Positions 23,501-33,036 of a stretch of DNA of 64,000 nucleotides are shown one piece after another. Source of the DNA: Microcoleus sp. bin38.metabat.b11b12b14.051 (GTDB lineage: Bacteria; Cyanobacteriota; Cyanobacteriia; Cyanobacteriales; Microcoleaceae); contig NZ_JAAFKD010000002.1 of the NCBI RefSeq assembly GCF_013299165.1, positions 1 to 64,000 on the forward strand. Reading direction: 5' to 3'. The first letter of the stretch is position 1, and each line of letters begins with the position of its first letter. A program made the position numbers and the translations under genes. The notes under the pieces are model-generated. The model did not search any database and was not told the origin of the DNA. It saw only the letters and a program-made list of their open reading frames with translations.

Positions 23501-24131
23501 ATTTGTGGACAACAAACCCTTGTTCAGCGTGCCGATCGAATTAGAGGCAATTGCTGCCGAGTGGCACGGGCCATCTTTCCTCAATTCAAACTTCACCTTA
23601 GAGAATCTCAACTCAGAACACACAAAGCGAGGGTTTCGCATCGTGCACCTAGCCACTCACGCTCACTTCAAAGCGGGCTCGCCGAGCAATTCTTACATTC
23701 AAATGTGGAATTCCAAATTGCAGCTCGATCGCATGGAGAGTTTAAATTGGCGCGATCCGCAGGTAGACTTATTAGTGTTGAGTGCTTGTCAAACAGCTTT
23801 GGGCGATCGGGAATCAGAGTTAGGTTTTGGAGGTTTAGCGGTAAAATCCGGCGCCAAATCTGCCTTAGGGAGTTTGTGGTATGTTGACGATGGAGGCACT
23901 TTAGGGCTGATGAGCGAATTTTATCACCAGCTTCGAGGAGCAGCCACCAAGGCACAAACTCTGCAACTTACTCAACAGGCGATGATTGCTCGTAAAGTTC
24001 GGATTGAAAACCGACAGTTAGTAACAACAAGCGGCAAGTTAAATTTACCTGCTCAAATACAAGAACCAAACCAAAATTTTGCTCATCCTTACTACTGGAG
24101 CGGTTTCACGCTCATCGGAAGTCCTTGGTAA
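17595..24131 (+). CDS. Rear part of the TPS giant protein: beta-helix repeats, octapeptide repeats and CHAT protease domain
   Basis: In the same frame as 15420-17540 and separated from it only by one TGA. GTG at 17595 is merely the first possible start after the stop; no ribosome site is seen, so an independent gene is doubtful. Content: about 1400 residues of beta-helix repeats (NLTANSTGTTAFNQTVNA-type units of about 100 residues occur several times), then PTPTPSTT repeats, 13 QINQPTIP octapeptides, a disordered linker, and a C-terminal CHAT domain (caspase-like, clan CD peptidase). The CHAT His is in HLATHAHF (codon at 23658, residue 2747 of the joined frame) and the Cys in LSACQTALG (codon 23787, residue 2790), so the catalytic pair is intact. 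The end HPYYWSGFTLIGSPW is typical of cyanobacterial CHAT proteins. A secreted or surface-held protease is inferred. Confidence 0.85.
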   Translation: MASTGSGTITFKGIAGAGTDNNTGILVDINSKVTSLNGTISLTGIGVGTGTKNYGIGIQNVSLVESTGSGTITFVGNAGAGTDNNRGISVANSTVKSLNGNITMTGTGAGTGITKTNYGIALDSNAAVEATAANVDMTGKGVGGADAINLTNSSINLTPGSGKDVTLTGDEITLFGTSKVNGTGTILLQPLTPNLDISVGGIANNPNVLNLSTAEITSPVINGFSQMIIGRGNGAGTIAVDPLGVTFNYPIALEAPNTSGAIVVNGPITATGSATVTLNGVTKLNANITTQDKSISFLKDVSLGNDVTLTTQKTLNVTSGGNITFGGTVDGNNKLTINAGTNTINFNKAVGGTTPLAELVVYQGANITSTGAINITTKGNIALDSIKTSGGAIALTSMTGDIRTFGNIDPTSIGTAPGANITLKAGNIVDVFGGLNAGQGDISLTGMDVNFPLANTVKGTGTFSLLPLNQNGNIIFKVGYIAPANTISLGTAFQQSMQDGFKSIAIGRPDGTGTITFDSAHFFLDPVTIQSPKGAIVINQPLTGTDNASIVFDGPTTLNKNVTTSGQNITFQSPVLVENNAAVSTGKGAGNILFNNTVNGAATGTKDLSLTAGTGNITFTGAVGATSAIGNLTANSTGTTAFNQTVNAASLTTDVGGKTTLNGNVTTTGSQTYGDAVTITNINPVLTGTGITFNNTVNASNSGSALTVDGGTGDVTFNGAIGSSNNSIGNLTANSTATTAFNQAVNAASVTTDAGGTTQIKANVTTTGSQTYADAVTIANNPILAGSDVTFNNVDGSSDLTVKASSGNITFGGAVGTGSAIGNLTANSTGITAFNKTVNAGSVTTDAGGTTQIKANITTTGSQTYGDAVTIANNPILAGKDITFNNKVDVAGNLGIAGDNVDIKGTVTTTNKGTLTITNQVNLNIDKNLNLDGAFTQKGAGTVALSGNIATTNDDIRFSGPVTLKAPVTFTLGDATIAFGSSLAAGTNSLSLTAGEIDFSGNVSGTGALTLQPATAGQNIAIGGIANNTPALDLTASEIGLIQNGFSSIVLGRSDGTANVSIPNNVLFLDPVTIQGGTGAIAVNGTLTGNDNSSIALNASTINLNSGINTNKNAIALNGNVKLGNDITLSSGGGDISIVGAIDGTRLLNLNAGAGNVLVQGNIGGTAPLSVLNVTGTKAEFTSGNIASNSGFNISAANTSLGGNVTTNQGNININGTLGLTKDVLLITAGGNIALSGAIDSIGAARSLNLDAGSGSITFNGAVGATSKLGNILIKNAGNVIQKATINAQQLTAQNTKKVEFSEDVTASKVNINASGDIAVKNVTTNGGEILFNSGNVFTAGNLNTSGSIGANITVKAITSITAGQINSSGTVGKAGNVLLDPIGDIQVESINAQGGTGGTGADVSISTGNFFRATGGFSTPLSPGFTSISTAGGTGGGQITIAHAGGDKAAPIQPFVVGNATTNGTAGAINTGQSSITSQSFPRSSSVGNIAFSTDDAIDPIPTPTPTPSTTPTPTPSTTPTPTPSTTPQINQPTIPQINQPTIPQINQPTIPQINQPTIPQINQPTIPQINQPTIPQINQPTIPQINQPTITQINQPTIPQINQPTIPQINQPTIPQINQPTIPQINQPTTGEINPQIRQIIGQIIEPSAPQESLPITSIDSLANPLSPRTIDSLANPLSPRTIAPTATPATPTTAATASTPDPEDFQRRRQISPLDTPGAAAGQILRLDSSITSKLPPSQQPTPPNETTPSLKPTSNLALGYVPSPDRLFEGNDIQKTIWGIEQTRNQEFGEYLGVKANLPDPKIMIATFQQTLRNIEQQTGKRSAIIYIVSRIDRLELILVPPVGRPIHYSVPEANRAALFPVVKELRDEITNPAKRGTSNYLASAQQLYKWAIAPLEKDLQNLGIETLLLSVDPGLRSMPFAALHDGKGFLIEKYSFSLIPSFSLTNNDYKPVRDATVLAMGRSEFVDNKPLFSVPIELEAIAAEWHGPSFLNSNFTLENLNSEHTKRGFRIVHLATHAHFKAGSPSNSYIQMWNSKLQLDRMESLNWRDPQVDLLVLSACQTALGDRESELGFGGLAVKSGAKSALGSLWYVDDGGTLGLMSEFYHQLRGAATKAQTLQLTQQAMIARKVRIENRQLVTTSGKLNLPAQIQEPNQNFAHPYYWSGFTLIGSPW
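22181..22492 (+). repeat. Coding tandem repeat, 24 bp x 13 (QINQPTIP)
   Basis: Thirteen 24-bp units encode QINQPTIP with few changes (unit 8 ends in T, unit 13 in TG). It lies between a PTPTPSTT-repeat (22097-22178) and a linker before the CHAT domain. Near-identity of the units at DNA level indicates recent expansion; length is expected to vary between strains. Confidence 0.95.
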
Positions 24132-24174
24132 GTTGCTATGTTGTAGATTGCCTTACCTAAAATCCAGCATTTCA

Positions 24175-24290
24175 GGTTCGTAGCGAGGACTTCAGTCCGC
24201 AAAAAATGCCGATATGAAATCCAGCATTCCAGGTTCGTAGTGAGGACTTCAGTCCGCAAAATTTTATGAGGACTCAAGTCCTCACTACCA
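24175..24290. repeat. Dispersed TTCGTAGTGAGGACT repeats, three units
   Basis: Two direct copies of a unit containing AATCCAGCATTYCAGGTTCGTAG and GAGGACTTCAGTCCGC, followed by an inverted short copy (GAGGACTCAAGTCCTCACTAC). AGGACTxxAGTCCT is self-complementary. The same family occurs at 32.2, 39.0, 49.9 and 63.0 kb. Confidence 0.85.
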
Positions 24291-24421
24291 ACAGTTATTA
24301 TGTATAAAATCAATTGATTTGTAAATATTAGATACAACCCCACAGATGAATCTGGGGGCTTGAACAAAAGTCCAAACTTTTTGTATCACGGCGACTATGA
24401 AGCTCTGCTTCGAGTCAAAAA

Positions 24422-24850
24422 TTATCTCAAACCAGCAGCAGCTCTGGGCCCAAGCTGTTTCAAATTAGGCGCGGCAGTTCCATAATTGACGCGACAACCG
24501 ATATTTAACAAACTAGAACTGCATTCGAGAGGGACAATTTGCTGGTCGAGGAGAGCGCTGCAACTTACATACTCGTCGTCATTAGTATCTCTTACCATAC
24601 ATTCGATCGCTCTAGCGCCCGATCGAGCCGACCAACTGTTCATACCTACAACTGCAATGATGTGCTGCCAGAAAAACGACAACACTAAGACGCCCAATAG
24701 CACAGTAACTCCCAATCCGGCTTTCACCTTCCAACTGTTCAGGATGTTTCCCAAGCTAAGTTTTACGTTTTCCGTCCAAGAAATAGAGCTTTCAGAAGTT
24801 GTTTCTGGAGCCGACAAATTTGTTTGTGTTTGTTCTGGAATTTCCGACAT
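24422..24850 (-). CDS. Small single-pass membrane protein of unknown function
   Basis: A 142-residue protein. The first 45 residues are polar (MSEIPEQTQTNLSAPETTSE), followed by one transmembrane helix (about 47-68, VTVLLGVLVLSFFWQHIIAVV) and an outside domain with five or so cysteines (IECMV, VSCSALL, PLECSSS, IGCRV), suggesting two disulfides. I do not recognise the family. ATG at 24850 is chosen because GAGGAG lies about 8 bases upstream; the frame stays open 28 codons further without support. It stands alone between the CHAT gene and ligA, and in the opposite direction to the former. Confidence 0.7.
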   Translation of the reverse strand: MSEIPEQTQTNLSAPETTSESSISWTENVKLSLGNILNSWKVKAGLGVTVLLGVLVLSFFWQHIIAVVGMNSWSARSGARAIECMVRDTNDDEYVSCSALLDQQIVPLECSSSLLNIGCRVNYGTAAPNLKQLGPRAAAGLR

Positions 24851-25208
24851 CACGTATCTCCTCTGATTGCTAAGATTTGGTTGGGCTGGCACTTGCGATC
24901 GCGCGCAACTGCAAACCCTATCAAATTTTAGCAAAACTAGCCTCTACCGACAACCAATTCTGGTACTCCGGCGAGGGAAGTATGTATATTGACGAAATGC
25001 GCTCCCATAGCTGCAAGCTTCGCTAACGCCATTTATCTGCCTTTTGAGGTATTGCGGAATTTGCAATCGGATATTTTGCACCTAGGCACTAACGTTGTTG
25101 CTGATATCTTTTGAAAATGGCTGAATGAATCAGCTTTTTTTGAACCGCAGAGGCCGCAGAGGCCGCAGAGAAAGAGCAAGGAGAGATGTATTGACTTTTC
25201 CCAATCAT
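24851..25208. other. Gene-less spacer upstream of the small membrane protein
   Basis: No gene seen. A short tandem 9-mer (GCCGCAGAG, about 25147-25172) is present; an inverted relative (CTGCGGTCTCTGCGG) occurs at about 57.08 kb. Confidence 0.45.
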
Positions 25209-27599
<2,391 letters not shown>

Positions 27600-27716
27600 T
27601 TAAATTTTAGGTTTTCAATCTCGATTTTAGCTCAAAAAAAAGAGCCAGCAACTAGAAAATAATAAAATCTCTTGATTGTGACTCGCGTTTATAGCTGAAT
27701 TTTACGGGCAAATTAC

Positions 27717-28697
27717 TCACAAATTCAGGTCGGCAAACTCGCTAAATTTTTTGCTATCCCCGGATATAGCAGGTTGCAGGTTATCAGCATCTTTGTCGCC
27801 GTTCGAGTTGCCGTTCGCGCGGGATTTGATGAATTCTTGAGCGTTGGGCTTGGTGAAAGCAAGCGGTTCAGCGTGTTCTACCTGAAACACGTTAGCGTAA
27901 AGGTTAGCAATAATTTGTTTGCCTCCTTGGGTCAATTCCAAGTAGTTCAAAGCTGCCGGAATGTATGGAAAAACTCCGTTCCAATAAAATTTGGCGTAAT
28001 TTTGTCGCAAATCTCCCGGAGACTGATAGCCCAATATTTTATTAGTGCCGACTTCCTCAAATTCGTAGAACAGCGCACTGATTTTGCGGAGGTAATTGGG
28101 GTCGCTCAACTGACCGATCAAATCTGCTGCTCTAGCCAATCCAGAATAATTATTTCTGTCTTGATGGGTTTCGCTAGCAGGAACTGGAAAGCGTGTCAGT
28201 TCAATATTGCGCTTGATTTGTTCGGCATCAATTAATGTGTGGCCGCCGAAGCGTTCGTCAATTACGAGTTTTCCTCGATCGACGTGATAAGGAGTTAAAC
28301 TGGCAGAAGTGGCGCCGATCGGCACAGAAACCATGCCCCCATCAATACCCGTAGCGTAGAGTCCCACAGCTTCTTGGTCTTGGCGGCAAACACCTTTCAC
28401 GTAGCCGATATCGTGGCACAGCAGCGAAATCAGGTAGTGCAGCCAATCTTCTGGAGACACTCCACCTTCGCGAATATGCTTGCCCCGGAGAATTTCTTGT
28501 CCCACCAAGGCCACCAGCATCGTGTGTTCCACATTGTGGTAAAGAGCATCGCAGTTAGCGATATTTTCCAGAGCCATTGTCCCCGCCCAAGCGATAATTT
28601 CAGGGTAATCAGGCTTGTACTTGCCATAGGTGCGACGGTAGCCGGCCTGGAGCTCTTGCACAAAAGCGTCAATCAGGATAGCAGTTGCGTTGAACAT
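27717..28697 (-). CDS. HD-domain metal-dependent phosphohydrolase family protein (Npun_R2479 type)
   Basis: A 326-residue soluble protein with an HD/PDEase-type metal site: YHNVEHTMLVALVG supplies the first His residues and LISLLCHDIGYVKGVC supplies the HD pair, with further polar residues after GATSASLTPYHVDRGK. Such domains hydrolyse phosphate esters of nucleotides or cyclic nucleotides. The full-length arrangement fits a cyanobacterial group annotated as Npun_R2479-family HD metalloprotein; its substrate is unknown. The last 40 residues are polar and likely disordered (NGNSNGDKDADN). Whether it degrades cAMP made by the cyclases at 1.9-9.1 kb is only a thought. Start ATG at 28697 gives MFNATAILIDAFVQELQAGY, the normal family beginning. 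Confidence 0.82.
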   Translation of the reverse strand: MFNATAILIDAFVQELQAGYRRTYGKYKPDYPEIIAWAGTMALENIANCDALYHNVEHTMLVALVGQEILRGKHIREGGVSPEDWLHYLISLLCHDIGYVKGVCRQDQEAVGLYATGIDGGMVSVPIGATSASLTPYHVDRGKLVIDERFGGHTLIDAEQIKRNIELTRFPVPASETHQDRNNYSGLARAADLIGQLSDPNYLRKISALFYEFEEVGTNKILGYQSPGDLRQNYAKFYWNGVFPYIPAALNYLELTQGGKQIIANLYANVFQVEHAEPLAFTKPNAQEFIKSRANGNSNGDKDADNLQPAISGDSKKFSEFADLNL

Positions 28698-29107
28698 GAT
28701 TAATTATCTCACTCTGACTGTAGTTACAAACTCGATCGCAAATATCTTGGATAGCTGAAAAAATCATCAATGGGCGTGACCGTAGTTTGACCCATCACTC
28801 AAAGACGGATACAATTGCCCGCCGTTATGAGTATGGCTCTCCCTCAATTTTAGACGAAGGTTCAAGCTTTCAGATTCATCTGCCAAGCATTTCTCAAATC
28901 TAAAAAATGGAAAAATGGAAAATCGACTGACCCCTCGGCGTTGAATTTTAAAGTTCAGCTAGTTTTGTCCGGTCATAAAATTGCTTTTTTGGCTATGCTT
29001 CCCACCATAACCTAATTTCCGAATCAAAAGAGCGATTTTTTTGGTATTAAATATTGGTGAAACAATTTACTTGGTTTCACCGACTTAATTAATTACAAGT
29101 CCTAGGT
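28698..29107. other. Divergent intergenic region
   Basis: No gene. It should hold promoters for the HD protein (leftward) and the hydrolase (rightward). One inverted repeat, GGTGAAAC / GTTTCACC at 29056-29081, lies 27 bases before the hydrolase start and could be an operator or a leader hairpin. Confidence 0.45.
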
Positions 29108-30865
29108 GTGAAAGTTATGAACTGTCTGTTTCCGAGTCTCTTCACTGTTGCGCTTCGCACTCGGCGGTCGATCGCCCCAAAATACCTAGGATTGTTTGCC
29201 TTCGCCGCTGTTTGCAGCGCTGCACCTGCTTTGGGAGCAGAAAAAATTTATATCACTTACGGGCCGCTAGAAGTATCAGTGCCGATCGCATCCTTGGAAC
29301 TCTTCGCCAAAGAAGGTAAAGTAGACACGAACTTGGACGGCTTCGCTCAGTACGCGAAAAAAGCACAGCTAGCTGAGATTCGCAGCGCCCTGCAAGCGAG
29401 AGCTGAAATCAGCCCCGTGACGATCGCCCAATTCCTCTACACGCCTCAAGGAGAAGTGCTGCTGGAACGCTTGGGGCGAGTAATTCAAACCAAAGCTCGG
29501 CAGCCCGGATTTTATGCGATCCGCGCCGCTTTAATTTTAGCAGCCTCAGATCCAGAAGGGCTGACAATTCTCAACGTGCTGCAAAAATTCCCCACTTACG
29601 GCATCAGAATTGACATCTCCCGCGGCTTGGGTATCGCCAGCGAGCTGACATCGCTGATCAACCGTTCCAACCGGGCGATCGCCGGAGTTGCCCAATTGTC
29701 GGAAGCACAAGCTGCCTCCGAACCGCCGGTACAGCCCGCCGAAATGCTAGAGATCCAGCTCCCGGGCTCCTATGCTTGGAAAAAATCATCGGTAACTCTG
29801 ACGAGTCCAAATCGCGATCGTACATTTGATATTGACATCTACCTGCCGCTCAAAAGTCCGCAACCGGCGCCAGTCGTAGTAATTTCCCACGGTTTAGGTT
29901 CCGATCGGATTTCCTACGAGTATTTAGCCAAACACCTAGCCTCCTACGGTTTTGCCGTCGCTGTCCCCGAACACCCCGGCAGCAACGCCCAACAAATCCA
30001 AGACCTAGTAACAGGCAGAGCCAGCGAAGTATCAGAACCAGCAGAATTTGTCAACCGCCCCCTCGACATCAAAGACTTGCTCGATTATTTAACCAAACTT
30101 TCGACAACCAATCCGGCCTACCGAGGGCAGCTCGACTTGCAGCGAGTCGGCATCATCGGCCAGTCTTTCGGCGGCTATACAGCCTTAACGTTAGCCGGGG
30201 CGGGGATTAACTTTGCACAGCTAGACAAAGACTGCAAGCTGGAAAACGAAACTTGGAACATCTCGCTGCTGTTGCAGTGTCGCGCCCGCAGCCTAGAGCG
30301 CAACCAGTACAATTTCGGCGATCCGCGCATCAAAGCTGCGATCGCCATCAACCCGATCGTCAGCAGCATTCTGGGAGAAACAAATCTCAGCCAAATCCAA
30401 ATCCCAGTCATGGTAATCGCAGGCACCGCCGATACCGTCGCCCCCGCTTTGCTGGAACAAATTCAACCCTTCACGTGGCTGACATCGCCCAACAAATATC
30501 TGGTACTGATGAAGAACGGCACTCACTTTTCCACGATCGACCAATCGCCTCAAAGCGTCTTTGTGCCACCAGCAGAGGCGATCGGCCCCGAACCAGCTTT
30601 AGCCCGCCGCTACCTAAACGGACTCAGCCTAGCTTTCATGGAAAGCTATTTGAACAACAAATCAAATTTCCGCCCCTATTTAGAGCCGAACTACGCTCTG
30701 GGAATCTCCCGAAACACTCTGGGACTGAGAATTTTGCGATCGCTCACCTCGCAGCAACTGCAACAGTTCAGCAGTGCTCCACCTCCTCGCACTCCGGCTC
30801 CTCCACTGCCGATCGAGCCACTGACTCCCACTTCCCCACCTTCTCCTGTTCCGGTTCCCCGTTAA
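29108..30865 (+). CDS. Exported alpha/beta hydrolase with N-terminal DUF1400
   Basis: A 585-residue protein. An N-terminal signal-like segment (about 25-45, LGLFAFAAVCSAAPALGA) is followed by a DUF1400 domain (about 45-180, beginning EKIYITYGPLEVSVPIASL) and an alpha/beta hydrolase domain (about 220-545) resembling PAF-acetylhydrolase/dienelactone hydrolases: oxyanion region VVISHGLGSDR, nucleophile elbow GQSFGG with the Ser, acid in VMVIAGTADTVAP, and His in NGTHFST. The C-terminal 35 residues are proline-rich (PPPRTPAPPLP). This two-domain layout is common in cyanobacteria; a lipase or esterase role in the periplasm is inferred. The frame opens with GTG at 29108; an ATG at 29117 is the other possible start. 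The gene stands alone before psbA. Confidence 0.85.
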   Translation: MKVMNCLFPSLFTVALRTRRSIAPKYLGLFAFAAVCSAAPALGAEKIYITYGPLEVSVPIASLELFAKEGKVDTNLDGFAQYAKKAQLAEIRSALQARAEISPVTIAQFLYTPQGEVLLERLGRVIQTKARQPGFYAIRAALILAASDPEGLTILNVLQKFPTYGIRIDISRGLGIASELTSLINRSNRAIAGVAQLSEAQAASEPPVQPAEMLEIQLPGSYAWKKSSVTLTSPNRDRTFDIDIYLPLKSPQPAPVVVISHGLGSDRISYEYLAKHLASYGFAVAVPEHPGSNAQQIQDLVTGRASEVSEPAEFVNRPLDIKDLLDYLTKLSTTNPAYRGQLDLQRVGIIGQSFGGYTALTLAGAGINFAQLDKDCKLENETWNISLLLQCRARSLERNQYNFGDPRIKAAIAINPIVSSILGETNLSQIQIPVMVIAGTADTVAPALLEQIQPFTWLTSPNKYLVLMKNGTHFSTIDQSPQSVFVPPAEAIGPEPALARRYLNGLSLAFMESYLNNKSNFRPYLEPNYALGISRNTLGLRILRSLTSQQLQQFSSAPPPRTPAPPLPIEPLTPTSPPSPVPVPR

Positions 30866-30920
30866 GGTTAAGCTGCGTGGCGGACTCGATGTGACGACTT
30901 TTTCCCCTCGGCACCACCCC

Positions 30921-30948
30921 CATCAGCTTTCCTGATGAGGCTCATCAG
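30921..30948. promoter_or_regulatory. Two mutually exclusive hairpins upstream of psbA
   Basis: CATCAG (30921) can pair with CTGATG (30932), or CTGATGAG (30932) can pair with CTCATCAG (30941) as a perfect 8-bp palindrome with one central base. Both cannot form at once. The block is 55 bases after the hydrolase stop and about 20 bases before the psbA -35 box, so it may be a terminator of the former or a control site of the latter. Confidence 0.45.
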
Positions 30949-30968
30949 TTAAACTGTCGTTACACCCC

Positions 30969-30997
30969 TTTACAAACCTTAACGAGACAGTTAATAA
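30969..30997 (+). promoter_or_regulatory. psbA promoter
   Basis: TTTACA at 30969-30974 and TAATAA at 30992-30997 are spaced by exactly 17 bases, a good fit to the group-1 sigma-70 consensus and to known cyanobacterial psbA promoters. Transcription would start near 31004, giving a leader of about 40 bases. Confidence 0.7.
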
Positions 30998-31044
30998 TAG
31001 AGACATCATCCGAACATTGAAAAACCAATAGCAATCATAAACAC

Positions 31045-32127
31045 ATGACAGCAACCTTACAACAGCCCGAAAGCGCTAATATCTGGTCGCAGTTTTGCAA
31101 CTGGGTCACATCGACTGACAACCGCCTCTATGTAGGCTGGTTCGGCGTCTTGATGATTCCTACCTTGCTCACTGCCACAATCTGCTACGTCATCGCCTTC
31201 ATCGGTGCCCCTCCCGTGGACATCGACGGCATCCGCGAACCAGTAGCTGGTTCCTTGATGTTCGGCAACAACATCATCACTGGTGCAGTTGTTCCTTCGT
31301 CAAACGCGATCGGCTTGCACTTCTACCCAATCTGGGAAGCTGCTTCCTTGGATGAGTGGTTGTACAACGGCGGCCCTTACCAACTGGTAATTTTTCACTT
31401 CCTGATCGGCATTTTTTGCTACATGGGTCGTGAATGGGAACTTAGCTACCGCTTAGGAATGCGTCCTTGGATCTGCGTAGCATACTCTGCACCAGTTGCA
31501 GCAGCCACCGCAGTATTCTTGATCTACCCTATCGGACAAGGTTCATTCTCAGACGGTATGCCCTTGGGTATCTCCGGTACATTCAACTTCATGATCGTGT
31601 TCCAAGCCGAGCACAACATCCTGATGCACCCCTTCCACATGTTGGGAGTAGCTGGTGTCTTCGGTGGTTCTTTGTTCTCCGCCATGCACGGTTCTTTAGT
31701 TACCTCTTCTTTGGTTCGTGAAACAACCGAAACCGAATCGCAAAACTACGGTTACAAATTCGGTCAAGAAGAAGAAACCTACAACATCGTTGCAGCCCAC
31801 GGCTACTTCGGTCGTTTGATCTTCCAATACGCTTCATTCAACAACAGCCGTTCCTTGCACTTCTTGTTAGGCGCATGGCCAGTAGTTGGCATTTGGTTTA
31901 CCGCTTTGGGTATTTCCACAATGGCATTCAACTTGAACGGTTTCAACTTCAACCAATCGATTATCGACTCACAAGGTCGCGTCATCAACACCTGGGCTGA
32001 TGTTATCAACCGCGCTAACTTGGGTATGGAAGTAATGCACGAGCGCAACGCTCACAACTTCCCACTCGACTTGGCCGCTGGCGAAACAACTCCCGTGGCT
32101 TTGGTTGCTCCTTCCATCAACGGCTAA
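31045..32127 (+). CDS. psbA: Photosystem II D1 protein
   Basis: A complete 360-residue D1, the reaction-centre subunit that binds P680, pheophytin, QB and most ligands of the Mn4CaO5 cluster in the thylakoid membrane. Seen directly: Tyr161 and His190 (TyrZ pair), Asp170, His198 (P680 ligand), His215 (non-haem iron and QB), Ser264-region intact, and the C-terminal extension of 16 residues after Ala344 (LDLA / AGETTPV), which is removed by a carboxyl-terminal protease. Residue 130 is Glu (CYMGREWE), the form associated with high-light D1 in cyanobacteria that have two D1 types; Gln marks the other type. No clear Shine-Dalgarno site precedes the ATG, as usual for psbA. It is a single-gene unit with its own promoter and terminator. 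Confidence 0.99.
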   Translation: MTATLQQPESANIWSQFCNWVTSTDNRLYVGWFGVLMIPTLLTATICYVIAFIGAPPVDIDGIREPVAGSLMFGNNIITGAVVPSSNAIGLHFYPIWEAASLDEWLYNGGPYQLVIFHFLIGIFCYMGREWELSYRLGMRPWICVAYSAPVAAATAVFLIYPIGQGSFSDGMPLGISGTFNFMIVFQAEHNILMHPFHMLGVAGVFGGSLFSAMHGSLVTSSLVRETTETESQNYGYKFGQEEETYNIVAAHGYFGRLIFQYASFNNSRSLHFLLGAWPVVGIWFTALGISTMAFNLNGFNFNQSIIDSQGRVINTWADVINRANLGMEVMHERNAHNFPLDLAAGETTPVALVAPSING

Positions 32128-32144
32128 GTTTTAGTCCTCGATAG

Positions 32145-32180
32145 ACAAAAAGCGCTCCTAGAAATAGGGGCGCTTTTTGT
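32145..32180 (+). terminator. psbA terminator
   Basis: A 16-bp stem (ACAAAAAGCGCTCCTA / TAGGGGCGCTTTTTGT, one G-T pair) with loop GAAA. The right arm ends in TTTTTGTTT. It lies 18 bases after the psbA stop. Confidence 0.85.
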
Positions 32181-32206
32181 TTGGGAAAAATCCTGTGTTT
32201 GTATCA

Positions 32207-32325
32207 GGTTCGTAGTGAGGACTTTAGTCCTTTGATTTTGGTAATGACTGAAGTCCTCACAGGTTCGTAGTGATGAATGCGAGTCCTTTGATTTGCGTAA
32301 TGACTCAAGTCATGACTACGAAGTA
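32207..32325. repeat. Dispersed TTCGTAGTGAGGACT repeats downstream of psbA
   Basis: Two degenerate units, GGTTCGTAGTGAGGACTTTA with its partner TGAAGTCCTCAC, and GGTTCGTAGTGATGAATGCG with CATGACTACGAAGT, fill the psbA-msrA gap. Same family as at 24.2, 39.0, 49.9 and 63.0 kb. Confidence 0.8.
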
Positions 32326-32401
32326 ATTTGATTCTAGTTGTTGTGGCCTGTAGAATATAACAATTAACGACTAATAATTAAGTGGATGCAAATAAATTGC
32401 T

Positions 32402-32878
32402 CTACGGGGAGGGCTGCCGCTTCTTCTCAATATACTGCTGGTGGTAATCCTCTGCCATGTAAAATTCCACAGCGGGTTTGATTTCGGTGGCAATATCTTT
32501 GTCGTATTTACCGGAAATTTGCAATTTTTGTTTGGAGGCGCGGGCGGCTTTTTCTTGTTCGGAGTTGTGATAAAAAATGACCGACCTGTACTGTTCGCCT
32601 CTGTCGGGGCCTTGGCGATTGATTTGGGTTGGATCGTGGCAGTTCCAGAATATATCTAGCAGTGTTTCGTAGCTCACTTGCGATCGATCGTACTCCAAGA
32701 GCACTGCTTCGGCGTGACCGGTGACTCGGGCGCAGACATCCAGGTAGCAGGGATTGGGCCAGTGACCTCCTGTGTAGCCCGCAGCAGTCGAAACCACACC
32801 CACAACGGCGCGAAATTTGTGTTCGACTCCCCAAAAACAACCGGCGGCAAATGTAGCTTTTTCCATTGTGTTACTCAT
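32402..32878 (-). CDS. msrA: Peptide methionine sulfoxide reductase MsrA
   Basis: A 158-residue enzyme that reduces the S-form of methionine sulfoxide in proteins, part of oxidative-stress repair. The catalytic Cys is in [10 protein letters not shown] (Cys14 of this start), followed by [16 protein letters not shown] and [23 protein letters not shown], all family hallmarks. No MsrB partner is adjacent. The start at 32878 ([13 protein letters not shown]) fits the family length; the open frame reaches 32971 with 31 residues that do not match the family. It stands between psbA and holB, on the strand opposite psbA; photosystem damage and methionine oxidation are linked in general, but no shared control is visible. 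Confidence 0.96.
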   Translation of the reverse strand: MSNTMEKATFAAGCFWGVEHKFRAVVGVVSTAAGYTGGHWPNPCYLDVCARVTGHAEAVLLEYDRSQVSYETLLDIFWNCHDPTQINRQGPDRGEQYRSVIFYHNSEQEKAARASKQKLQISGKYDKDIATEIKPAVEFYMAEDYHQQYIEKKRQPSP

Positions 32879-33036
32879 GCTATTGGGATAAAACTCGGCA
32901 TTAGATGATGCTTGACCCCCCGCGCAAAAACGAGTACAAGCCTCTGACACCAGCCTCTGGGTCGATTCCAAAATTTTAGACTAAGACTTACTGCTCTGTG
33001 ATTTACTGCGCTGCAACTAAATCTAAAATCTAAAAT

